64,000 nt of DNA, taken from NCBI RefSeq assembly GCF_004803715.2, contig NZ_CP039383.2, positions 2,914,001 to 2,978,000 of the forward strand, in the 5' to 3' direction. The notes beneath the pieces are model-generated. The model did no database searches. It worked only from the letters and a program-made list of their open reading frames with translations, and was not told where the DNA came from. The translations under genes and the position numbers were made by a program. Positions 16,547 through 23,533 of this stretch are shown piece after piece. Origin of the DNA: Luteimonas yindakuii (GTDB lineage Bacteria; Pseudomonadota; Gammaproteobacteria; Xanthomonadales; Xanthomonadaceae). How positions within the stretch are numbered: position 1 is the stretch's first letter; each line of letters starts with the position of its first letter.

Positions 16547-17600
16547 CGGCAACCGCGCGGCGGCAGCCCCGTTGCGGGGGCGCATCCCGACGCTCGCGGT
16601 GCAGCAGCTGCAGCCGCTGCGCGAATTCTTCCAGCGCCACCAGCACTGGCTGCTGCCCGACAACGGCACGCTGCGCTTCGCCCCGGGCCACCCGGTGGCG
16701 GCGGACGAAGTGTTCGAACTCGACGCCGATGGCACCCGGCTGGGCCTGCGGCTGCAGGCAGCATCCGCGCCCGGCGACATGCCGCACTGGAGCGACTACC
16801 GCGGCCGCGCGCGCGTGCTGGCCTGGAGCCTCGCCCACGAACGCTGGCTGATGCGGCTGAGCGAGGCCTTCGGCGTCGTGCTCACGCCACTGCTCGACAG
16901 TGCGCCCACCGACGGTGCGCCGGTGGCGTGGCTGGACTTCCTGGTCGAGGACGACGACGCCGACGCGCGCGTGCCGGGCGCGGCGCTGCTGCAGGGCAGC
17001 CTGCGTGTGCCCGCAGCGTGGCTGCCGCGCCTGCTCGCCCAGGCCGCGCCGCCTTACGCCGACGAACCACCGACCCCGCTGGGCCGCTGGCGCGGATTGC
17101 CGGTGCGGCTGCTTCTGCTGCTGGACGTCCCGCCACTGCCGGCCGACGACTGGGCCGCGCTGCGCCCCGGCGACGTGCTGGTCATCGGCGCGCGCACCGC
17201 CCCCCTCCAGCTGCAGGCGCGCGGTGCCGGCCACGCCTGGCCGGTGGCGGCCACCGCACAGGGCTGGCGCATCGAAGGCGCCGCCCAGCCCCTGCCCCCA
17301 TCCCTTTCCCGCGTCGAGGAGACCGGACCCATGAGCGAACAGCACGACACCGCTGCGGCGGCCCCCGAGGATCCCGACGCCGGTGCGCGGCCGCTGCCGG
17401 TGCGGCTGAGTTTCGAGGTCGGCGCGCTCGACCTGCGCATCGGCGACCTCGCCGAACTGCAGCCCGGTTACGTGTTCGCGCTGCCGGCGCACCTGGAAGG
17501 TGCCAACGTGGTGCTGCGCGCCAACGGCGAGGCGGTCGGCCAGGGCGAGCTGGTCGCCGTCGGCGACACCCTCGGCGTCCGCCTGATCGCCTGGACCTGA
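16539..17600 (+). CDS. sctQ: T3SS C-ring / sorting-platform protein SctQ
   Basis: The FliM/FliN-like protein of the cytoplasmic sorting platform. The 353-residue product has a divergent N-terminal half and a C-terminal surface-presentation (SPOA) domain in its last 85 residues (LPVRLSFEVGALDLRIGDLAELQPG to VGDTLGVRLIAWT). ATG 16539 is chosen over a TTG two codons upstream. It overlaps the regulator gene by eight bases, coupling T3SS and regulator expression. An internal in-frame start at 17331 is listed separately. Length and domain order match YscQ/HrcQ proteins. Confidence 0.9.
   Translation: MADGNRAAAAPLRGRIPTLAVQQLQPLREFFQRHQHWLLPDNGTLRFAPGHPVAADEVFELDADGTRLGLRLQAASAPGDMPHWSDYRGRARVLAWSLAHERWLMRLSEAFGVVLTPLLDSAPTDGAPVAWLDFLVEDDDADARVPGAALLQGSLRVPAAWLPRLLAQAAPPYADEPPTPLGRWRGLPVRLLLLLDVPPLPADDWAALRPGDVLVIGARTAPLQLQARGAGHAWPVAATAQGWRIEGAAQPLPPSLSRVEETGPMSEQHDTAAAAPEDPDAGARPLPVRLSFEVGALDLRIGDLAELQPGYVFALPAHLEGANVVLRANGEAVGQGELVAVGDTLGVRLIAWT
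17316..17333 (+). promoter_or_regulatory. Internal ribosome binding site and start for a short SctQ form
   Basis: GAGGAG at 17316–17321 lies nine bases before an in-frame ATG at 17331 inside sctQ. The internal product would be an 89-residue protein holding the whole SPOA domain. In Yersinia, Salmonella and Shigella an internally initiated C-terminal SctQ form is a known structural partner of the full-length protein. The strong site at the domain border supports the same arrangement here. Confidence 0.75.
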
Positions 17601-17612
17601 GCCCGCGCCGCG

Positions 17613-18626
17613 ATGGATTTCAACAACTACTCCCCCGCGCTGGTCCTGCTGATCGTGGTGTCGCTGGCGCTGGCGCCGTTCGTCGCGGTGATGGTGACCT
17701 CGTTCACCAAGATCGTGGTGGTGCTGAGCCTGCTGCGCAACGCACTCGGGCTGCAGCAGGTACCGCCGAACGTGGTCATCAACGGCCTCGCCATCGTACT
17801 GTCGATCTACGTGATGTATCCGGTGATCCTCGACACCAATGCGGCGATCAGCGCGCGCCTGGCCGGGCAACCGATGCCCGCCACGGTGCAGGCGGAGATC
17901 GATGCGCGCGCGGAAGCCGAACGCGCACGGCGCGCGGCGCGCCAGCCCGGTGCCGCAGCGACGCAGACCGATGCGCAGCCCGTACCGGCCGCCAGCGAAC
18001 CGATGGCGGCGAGCCCGGCTGCCGCCGATGCGCTGCAGGCCGAAGCCGATGCTCGTACCGCACCCGCGCCGACGCCTGCGCCAGCACCGGAGCGCGGTGC
18101 GCTGTTCGGCGGCGTCACCGGCGATATCATCGGCGCACCCGACCCCAACATGACCGGCGTGCCCACCGACGGCGCATGGGTCAGCGCGGCGCCACCGCCT
18201 CCACCGGCGGCGCTGGTGCCCGCCGGCAGTGATCTGTCGCGGATCCTGGGGATGGTCGAGGCCGGCAAGGAGCCGCTGCGCACGTTCCTGATCCGCCACT
18301 CCAACGACGCCGAACGCGCGTTCTTCCTGCGCAGCGCGCAACGCCTGCTGCCGCCGGAACGGCGCGGCGACGTCAGCGTCGACCATTTCCTGGTCGTCAT
18401 TCCGGCGTTCACCGTCAGCGAACTTACCGCCGCGTTCCAGATCGGCTTCCTGATCTTCCTGCCGTTCCTGGTGATCGACCTGGTGGTCGCCAACATCCTG
18501 CTGGCGCTCGGCATGATGATGATGTCGCCCACCACGGTGTCGCTGCCGTTCAAGCTGCTGCTGTTCGTGCTGGTCGATGGCTGGGCCAAGCTGGTGCACG
18601 GCCTGGTCCTGACCTACGCCGGATGA
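17613..18626 (+). CDS. sctR: T3SS export-apparatus protein SctR with a large periplasmic-loop insertion
   Basis: Core membrane protein of the export gate (YscR/FliP family). Both conserved halves are intact: the N-terminal helices with SFTKIVVVLSLLRNALGLQQ, and the C-terminal part with LIPAF-type (VVIPAFTVSELTAAFQIGFL) and LPFKLLLFVLVDGW motifs. The protein has 337 residues against a usual 210–225. The excess is one insertion at about residues 85–207, rich in Ala, Pro, Gln and Glu with a Pro-rich end (AAPPPPPAA). It sits in the loop that faces the periplasm in the family. Codon use and frame are continuous, so it is not an assembly artefact of the indel type. sctS follows 10 bases later. Confidence 0.95.
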   Translation: MDFNNYSPALVLLIVVSLALAPFVAVMVTSFTKIVVVLSLLRNALGLQQVPPNVVINGLAIVLSIYVMYPVILDTNAAISARLAGQPMPATVQAEIDARAEAERARRAARQPGAAATQTDAQPVPAASEPMAASPAAADALQAEADARTAPAPTPAPAPERGALFGGVTGDIIGAPDPNMTGVPTDGAWVSAAPPPPPAALVPAGSDLSRILGMVEAGKEPLRTFLIRHSNDAERAFFLRSAQRLLPPERRGDVSVDHFLVVIPAFTVSELTAAFQIGFLIFLPFLVIDLVVANILLALGMMMMSPTTVSLPFKLLLFVLVDGWAKLVHGLVLTYAG

Positions 18627-18636
18627 GAACGCAGCC

Positions 18637-18906
18637 ATGAACGAGGCGCTGGAACTCACCCGCCAGGCCCTGGTGCTGGTGCTGGTGCTGTCGGGGCCAC
18701 CGATCGCGGCGGCCGCCATCGTCGGTCTGGTGGTGGCGTTCCTGCAGGCGGCCACGCAGCTGCAGGAACAGACCTTCGCCTACGCGCTGAAGTTCGTCGC
18801 CATCGTGCTGGCGCTGTTCGTCACCGGCGCGCTGATCGGCGGTTCGCTGTTCGCCTACGCCGACTACATCTTCTCCAGCTTCCCCGGCCTGTCCCGACGC
18901 GGATGA
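18637..18906 (+). CDS. sctS: T3SS export-apparatus protein SctS
   Basis: Small export-gate membrane protein of the YscS/FliQ family, 89 residues, with two transmembrane helices (about 17–40 and 50–72) and the family's N-terminal pattern EALELTRQALVLVLVLSGPP. Four copies normally join SctR and SctT in the export gate core. The stop overlaps the ATG of sctT (ATGATG), so translation is coupled. Full length. Confidence 0.95.
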   Translation: MNEALELTRQALVLVLVLSGPPIAAAAIVGLVVAFLQAATQLQEQTFAYALKFVAIVLALFVTGALIGGSLFAYADYIFSSFPGLSRRG

Positions 18907-19688
18907 TGCCGTTCGCGACCCTCGGTGACGCGATGCTCGCGCTGGGGCTGACCCTGCCGCGGATCATCGGTGCGTTCGTGATGCTGCCGCTGATCACGCA
19001 GTCGAACATGCCGCCGATGGTGCGCAACAGCTTCCTGGTGAGCCTGGCGATCGTCGCGCTGCCGGTGGCGATGACGGCGTCGCCCGGCGCGGTCGCGGCC
19101 ACGCTGCAATGGCCGATGATGGTCCTCAAGGAACTGTTCGTCGGCGTCGCGATCGGCTTCTGCTTCGGCATCGTGTTCTGGGCGATCTCCGCCGCCGGCA
19201 GCGTCATCGACAGCCAGGTCGGCATGTCGATGGCGCAGATCTTCGATCCCATCCAGGGCCACCAGACCACCCTGCACGGCGAGTTCCTGTCGGAGTTCGC
19301 GGCATGGGTGTTCATGGCCAGCGGTGCGTTCCTGATCTTCCTCGACCTGCTGATGTCGAGCTACGCGATCTGGCCGCCGACCTCGTTCTTTCCCAACCTC
19401 GCGGCGACCGGCGTCAACCTCTTCGTCGGGCATTTCAGTTTCTTCATGACCACGGTGCTGGTGCTGGCCGCGCCGGCGATCGTGATCCTGCTGGTGATCG
19501 ACATGTCGTTCGGGCTGGTCAACCGCTACGCGCCGCAGTTGAACGTATTCGCGTTGACGCTGCCGATCAAGGCATGGCTGGCCACCGGCATCATCCTGAT
19601 GATGCTCGGGGTGTTCATCGAGGTGCTGGTCGGCCGGCTCGGCGACAGCCGCGCGCTGGTGGAAGTGCTCAACCGGATCTTTGCTTAG
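18903..19688 (+). CDS. sctT: T3SS export-apparatus protein SctT
   Basis: Export-gate membrane protein of the YscT/FliR family, 261 residues with six to seven hydrophobic helices. The characteristic stretch around residues 105–125 (SVIDSQVGMSMAQIFDPIQG) is present and the C-terminal helices are complete. It overlaps sctS by four bases and is the last gene of the plus-strand arm. Unlike many T3SS operons, sctU does not follow in the same direction but is convergent on the other side of a repeat-filled gap. Confidence 0.95.
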   Translation: MMPFATLGDAMLALGLTLPRIIGAFVMLPLITQSNMPPMVRNSFLVSLAIVALPVAMTASPGAVAATLQWPMMVLKELFVGVAIGFCFGIVFWAISAAGSVIDSQVGMSMAQIFDPIQGHQTTLHGEFLSEFAAWVFMASGAFLIFLDLLMSSYAIWPPTSFFPNLAATGVNLFVGHFSFFMTTVLVLAAPAIVILLVIDMSFGLVNRYAPQLNVFALTLPIKAWLATGIILMMLGVFIEVLVGRLGDSRALVEVLNRIFA

Positions 19689-19760
19689 GTTCAGGCCCGA
19701 CCCTCGCCGCGGCACAGCTCTGCGCCGACGAGATAGCGAGATGTCGCGCTGTGGCGCGAA

Positions 19761-19815
19761 TCCGGTGCCGCCGCAAGTCGGCGCCCGATACCGCCTTGGT
19801 TGCGACGGCACCGGA
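19761..19815. repeat. Palindromic repeat element, copy A
   Basis: Left arm 19761–19776 and right arm 19800–19815 pair at 15 of 16 positions; a further GCGCG match extends the stem outwards. The 23-base loop (19777–19799) is 22/23 identical, in opposite orientation, to the loop of copy B at 19939–19961, while the arms differ between copies. Confidence 0.8.
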
Positions 19816-19914
19816 CCCGCGCTGGACGCAACGCGATGGATTGAGGGAAAGCAGGGCGGAGTCGACCCCGACTCGCACGCTTGGCTTGCCGACCAGATCG
19901 AGGAACCGTCGTCA

Positions 19915-19985
19915 GGCGCCTGTCGGGTGTTTCACCGACCAAGGCGATATCGGGCGCCGACTCGGTGGAATACCCGGCAGGCGCC
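19915..19985. repeat. Palindromic repeat element, copy B
   Basis: Arms 19915–19938 and 19962–19985 pair at 21 of 24 positions around a 23-base loop shared with copy A in inverse orientation. It resembles dispersed palindromic repeats of this bacterial family. No coding role is seen. Confidence 0.8.
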
Positions 19986-20035
19986 CCCACGCGGCTTCTG
20001 CCTTCAGCCGGACGGGCAACTCCCGGCACCGGCAC

Positions 20036-20060
20036 CCCGGATGCGCTGCGCTTATCCGGG
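20036..20060. repeat. REP-like hairpin between convergent sctT and sctU
   Basis: CCCGGAT (20036–20042) pairs perfectly with ATCCGGG (20054–20060) across an 11-base loop (GCGCTGCGCTT). The sequence recalls the classical REP motif (GGATGCG...CTTATCCGGCCTACG). It lies 15 bases past the sctU stop and probably insulates or terminates the two convergent transcripts. Confidence 0.65.
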
Positions 20061-20074
20061 CTACGCGCGGATGA

Positions 20075-21142
20075 TCAGCCGTGCCCGTCGCGGCGCACCG
20101 TCTCCGCCCAGTGCAGCACTTCCGCCACCGCCTCGAAGAACTCGTTGCCGATGTAGTCGTCGAGTTCGGCCTTCTCGTGCAACCCGCGCGCGAGCGGCAC
20201 GTTCTGCAGGATCGGCACCCCGGCCTCCTCCGCCGCCCGCTTGATCTCCTCGGCGAACGCGCCCTCGCCCTTGGCGACGACGACCGGCAGGTCGGTCACG
20301 CCGTGCTCGTACTGCAGGGCGACCGCGATGTGGGTGGGGTTGGTCACGACGACATTCGCACTCCGCACGGCGCCCAGCATGTTCTGCTGCGCCCATTCCT
20401 GGTGCAACTGCCGGCGGCGTTGCTTGACGTAGGGGTCGCCCTCGTTCTCCTTGACCTCCTGCTTGATGTCGCGCCGGCTCATCCTGAGCTTCTTGATGTA
20501 GGAGAACTTCTGGTACCAGACGTCGAGCGCGGACACGAAGAAGAACACCGCGATGGTCCAGATCAGGATCCACTTGATCGCATGCCAGATCGCCGCGCCG
20601 ATCGCCTGCGGCGGGCTGTAGGGCAGGCGCAGCAGTTCGGGCAGCATGCGGGTCAGCACCAGATAGCCGATCCCCAGCAGCGCCGCGCTCTTGAGCACCG
20701 ACTTCACCAGCTCGACCAGGTTGTCCATCGAGAACATCTTCTTGATGCCCTCGACCGGATTCATCTTGTCCATCTTCGGGACGAGCTTCTTCATCGACGC
20801 CACCGGCCCCGCCTGCAGGAACTCGATCAGCAGGCCGAGCGCGAACGCCATGCCGAACAGCGGCAGCAGGATCCACAGCAGGGTGTCGACCGCCAGCATC
20901 GCCATCCGCGGCAGGTTGTCGGCGAACGGCTGGCCGACCGCCTGCAGGCTCTGGTCGAACAGCAGCACCACGCGGCCGCCGATGAAGTCCAGCAGCATCC
21001 ACGCCGCGCACAGCCAGCCCATCACCAGCACGGTGGAGGTGAGCTCCTTGCTCTTGGCGACGTTGCCTTCCCTGCGCGCATCGCGCAGCTTCTTCGGAGT
21101 CGGCTGTTCGGTCTTGTCGGCGCCCTGGTCCTTGTCGGCCAT
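20075..21142 (-). CDS. sctU: T3SS export switch protein SctU
   Basis: Autocleaving export-gate protein of the YscU/FlhB family that switches substrate class. The start at 21142 (MADKDQGADKTEQPTPKKLR, the classic N-terminus) has CAGGAG about eight bases upstream; a longer open frame upstream is a shadow. The 355-residue protein has four transmembrane helices in the first 210 residues, a basic linker, and the self-cleavage motif NPTH at 268–271 (VVVTNPTHIAVAL), then a cytoplasmic domain ending near residue 355. It is complete and transcribed alone, convergent to sctT and divergent from the small gene at 21353. Confidence 0.96.
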   Translation of the reverse strand: MADKDQGADKTEQPTPKKLRDARREGNVAKSKELTSTVLVMGWLCAAWMLLDFIGGRVVLLFDQSLQAVGQPFADNLPRMAMLAVDTLLWILLPLFGMAFALGLLIEFLQAGPVASMKKLVPKMDKMNPVEGIKKMFSMDNLVELVKSVLKSAALLGIGYLVLTRMLPELLRLPYSPPQAIGAAIWHAIKWILIWTIAVFFFVSALDVWYQKFSYIKKLRMSRRDIKQEVKENEGDPYVKQRRRQLHQEWAQQNMLGAVRSANVVVTNPTHIAVALQYEHGVTDLPVVVAKGEGAFAEEIKRAAEEAGVPILQNVPLARGLHEKAELDDYIGNEFFEAVAEVLHWAETVRRDGHG

Positions 21143-21352
21143 CGCCTGCTCCTGCCCGGTCGCCGCGCAGGCTAGCATGCGTATCCGCACGCGCAGGCCG
21201 TGCCGGCAGGCTGAACCGCACACCTGCCACGGCAGCGACCTAGGGTCGACCCCGGGTGACAGTGCGAAGACCGTCTCGTTACATTCTGGCCGTCGCCATG
21301 CGTACCCGCACCGGCGTCCATCCCCCGCACCGCAGAGGTCATCCGTCGCACC

Positions 21353-21682
21353 ATGAGCAGCATCGGTTCCGATCCGCACCTGGGCCTTGCCGGCCTCGAC
21401 CGGCTTGCCGGGCAGGTTGCGCTCGACGATCTGCGCCAGCAGCCCGGCCACACCGCGCCGCTGGACCATGCGGCGGGCCTGGAGCCGACGGCGTTCGAAT
21501 CGCCCGCCGGCCCACGGGTCGACGACGGCGAACGCGTGCTCTCGGCCCCTGCGTGGGCCGGAATCGACGCCGGCGGACGGATGCTGGCCGGGGACAGCAT
21601 GTTCGAACACGGCCTCGCGGCGTATCCGCTGTCCGAGGCGGCTGACCAGGCCACCGGCGCCATTCTCGACGCCCTGGGCTGA
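21353..21682 (+). CDS. Small protein of unknown function next to sctU
   Basis: A 109-residue protein, not recognised. GC-rich third codon positions and a sensible composition suggest that it is real, but the ribosome binding site is weak (AGAGG 14 bases before ATG). It is polar and Gly/Ala/Asp-rich, has no signal peptide or membrane helix, and has a conserved-looking acidic core (LAGLDRLAGQVALDDLRQQ). It runs divergently from sctU, 55 bases before the next gene. A secreted substrate or chaperone of the T3SS is possible from context only. Confidence 0.5.
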   Translation: MSSIGSDPHLGLAGLDRLAGQVALDDLRQQPGHTAPLDHAAGLEPTAFESPAGPRVDDGERVLSAPAWAGIDAGGRMLAGDSMFEHGLAAYPLSEAADQATGAILDALG

Positions 21683-21736
21683 CCGCACCGCGACGGGCGC
21701 GTGTAGCCTGTCGCCGAGCTTCCAGCCTGCATCCCG

Positions 21737-22423
21737 ATGTCCGATGTTCCGCCCATCCCGTCACCGACGGCGTTGCGTGGCGCCGCCGACCGCCTGGTCT
21801 CGGCCCTCGCCGCGCATGCCGATCCCGAGTACCGCCTGACCGTGCTCAAGCGGCTGGCGCGACGACTGGGGGAAGAGCAGTATCCGGTGTTCCTGCGCCT
21901 GCTCGGCGTGGTTGCCGAGAGCGACGATGTACGCGCCAAACGCCTGCTGGCCGACACGCTGGCCACCGCCTTGCGGCGGATGGACCTGCCCGGTGGCGCA
22001 CTGAGTTCATGGGGCGCCACCCGGCTGCCCGACACCGTGACCCCGTTCGCGGCCAGCGCGTTGACCGGGCAGTTCTTCGGCGCGACCCCGCGGCGGCTGC
22101 TGGGGCCGGTGGAATACCTCACCGTCTGGCACCTGCAACGCACCCAGCGCACGCCGCTGGGCGCCGAGGTGTTCCGTGACGCCCTGGCCGGGCTGATCGA
22201 GCTGCTCAACCACAGCGACGACGCGCGCACGCTGTATCCGCAGAAGCTGGCCGCGGATGCCGGGAACGAGCTCGAAGGCGCCTACACCCGCGCCACCCGC
22301 GAACGGCTGGCGGCGGTGGCGGCGGCATGGAAGGCCGGCGAGTCGCCGCAGGCGGTAGCCCAGGCCGCGCTGGATGCGGTGCCCGAACAGGCCCCCGGCG
22401 GCTGGGTCGTACGCGACCTCTGA
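21737..22423 (+). CDS. Soluble helical protein of unknown function downstream of the T3SS
   Basis: A 228-residue protein not assigned to a known family. It is largely helical and soluble, starting MSDVPPIPSPTALRGAADRL, with a middle part rich in Gly/Pro/Thr (LPGGALSSWGATRLPDTVTP) and a tryptophan-containing helix (LTVWHLQRTQRT). No catalytic motif, signal peptide or membrane helix was found. It follows the 109-residue gene on the same strand and may share its transcript. It may be a conserved family-specific housekeeping protein rather than a T3SS part. Confidence 0.65.
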   Translation: MSDVPPIPSPTALRGAADRLVSALAAHADPEYRLTVLKRLARRLGEEQYPVFLRLLGVVAESDDVRAKRLLADTLATALRRMDLPGGALSSWGATRLPDTVTPFAASALTGQFFGATPRRLLGPVEYLTVWHLQRTQRTPLGAEVFRDALAGLIELLNHSDDARTLYPQKLAADAGNELEGAYTRATRERLAAVAAAWKAGESPQAVAQAALDAVPEQAPGGWVVRDL

Positions 22424-22617
22424 GCGCCGCGCCGGGCACGCCGCCCGCGCCGGCGGCCTGCGTGAGCGGAGTCCCCGACGGGACCGGACCCACGTCCCAT
22501 CTCCGTCGATCGACGCCGGAACCCGGCGCCCGCCGCCCGCCACGGGGTTGCCGTGCCCCTGCCACGTCGCCACCATGGCCGGCGCGCCCGCATGCCGGGC
22601 CGGGACGGGGGGAACCG

Positions 22618-23499
22618 ATGCGCATCCAGACGCTGCTGCTGGCCGCGATGTGCGCCATTGCCGGGCTGACGGCCTGCAGTGGCGATCGCGACGATGGCGA
22701 CACCGCAGGCCGGGGCGCGCAGCGCCCGGTCGATGCCGTGCTGCTGCCAGCGCAGCATCTGCGCGAGGACGACCTCGTCGCGTTCGTCCGCGCCAGCGTG
22801 CCGGCGCCGCTGCATGCCGAGCTGCGGCTGGCCTGGAGCGAGGGCCGCAGCCGCTGGCCGCTCGAGGAGCTGCCGCTGCACGACCAGCTGCCGCGGATGA
22901 TCGCCGCCCTGTCCGCCCCCGACGCCGAAACCACGCTGCTGGCCGCTTTCGACAAGCAGTTCACCGGCGCGGACGGCGAGTTGCGCAAGGCGGTCGAGAC
23001 GCTGGCGGCATTCGGCGTGCAATACGTCACCAACGACCCCGATCTGGACGACATCCAGCGCGATCGCGAGATCCAGCGGCTGGTCGCGCTGTCGCGCTGG
23101 GCGGTGCAGGCGCCGCTGACCGACCCGCAGCGCGCGCAGGCGGCACTGGCCAGGCTGTGCGCCGCCGCGCGTGCGACCGGGCTCGAGTCCGACCAGGCCC
23201 TGCGCGAGGTCGGCATGGACGAGAGCCTGCGCCGGCTGTCCGCCTTCCTGGCCACCGCCAAGGCGGTGCTGGCCGACTACGGGCTTGACCTGGACGCCAG
23301 CCTGGCTGCACTGGACGTGGCGCTGGAGCGGCAGACCGGCGACCACGCACGGCTGCGCGTGCGCTACCCGCTGGCGGACGAAGCCATCGACGTGCGGGTG
23401 GAGATCGAACGCCACGACCGCCACTGGTACCGCAGCGATCGCCTGCGCCGCGCCACCGCCGCCGCGGGCCGCGATGCCGGGCCGGCCGGCCCGCGCTGA
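22618..23499 (+). CDS. Putative lipoprotein of unknown function
   Basis: A 293-residue protein with a clear lipoprotein signal: basic start, hydrophobic core and LTAC lipobox (Cys20), followed by a short acidic linker (SGDRDDGD). The mature part is helical, charged and lacks recognised motifs. ATG 22618 is chosen because GGGGGGAA lies just upstream and the signal peptide starts there. It sits 34 bases before plsB, whose own -10 box overlaps this spacer. Ser at +2 of the mature protein suggests outer-membrane sorting. Function unknown. Confidence 0.75.
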   Translation: MRIQTLLLAAMCAIAGLTACSGDRDDGDTAGRGAQRPVDAVLLPAQHLREDDLVAFVRASVPAPLHAELRLAWSEGRSRWPLEELPLHDQLPRMIAALSAPDAETTLLAAFDKQFTGADGELRKAVETLAAFGVQYVTNDPDLDDIQRDREIQRLVALSRWAVQAPLTDPQRAQAALARLCAAARATGLESDQALREVGMDESLRRLSAFLATAKAVLADYGLDLDASLAALDVALERQTGDHARLRVRYPLADEAIDVRVEIERHDRHWYRSDRLRRATAAAGRDAGPAGPR

Positions 23500-23519
23500 G
23501 GCACGGCACCCGGCTGGGC

Positions 23520-23525
23520 GATAAT
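23520..23525 (+). promoter_or_regulatory. -10 box giving a near-leaderless plsB transcript
   Basis: GATAAT lies eight bases before the plsB ATG at 23534. Transcription would start one to three bases before, or at, the start codon, and no Shine–Dalgarno sequence fits in between. Confidence 0.55.
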
Positions 23526-23533
23526 CTCCCCAC

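Noticed and set aside
19689..20074. Possible short protein in the sctT–sctU gap
   Set aside because: Frames here are Arg-rich and cross palindromic repeats; the repeats explain the structure better than a gene does.
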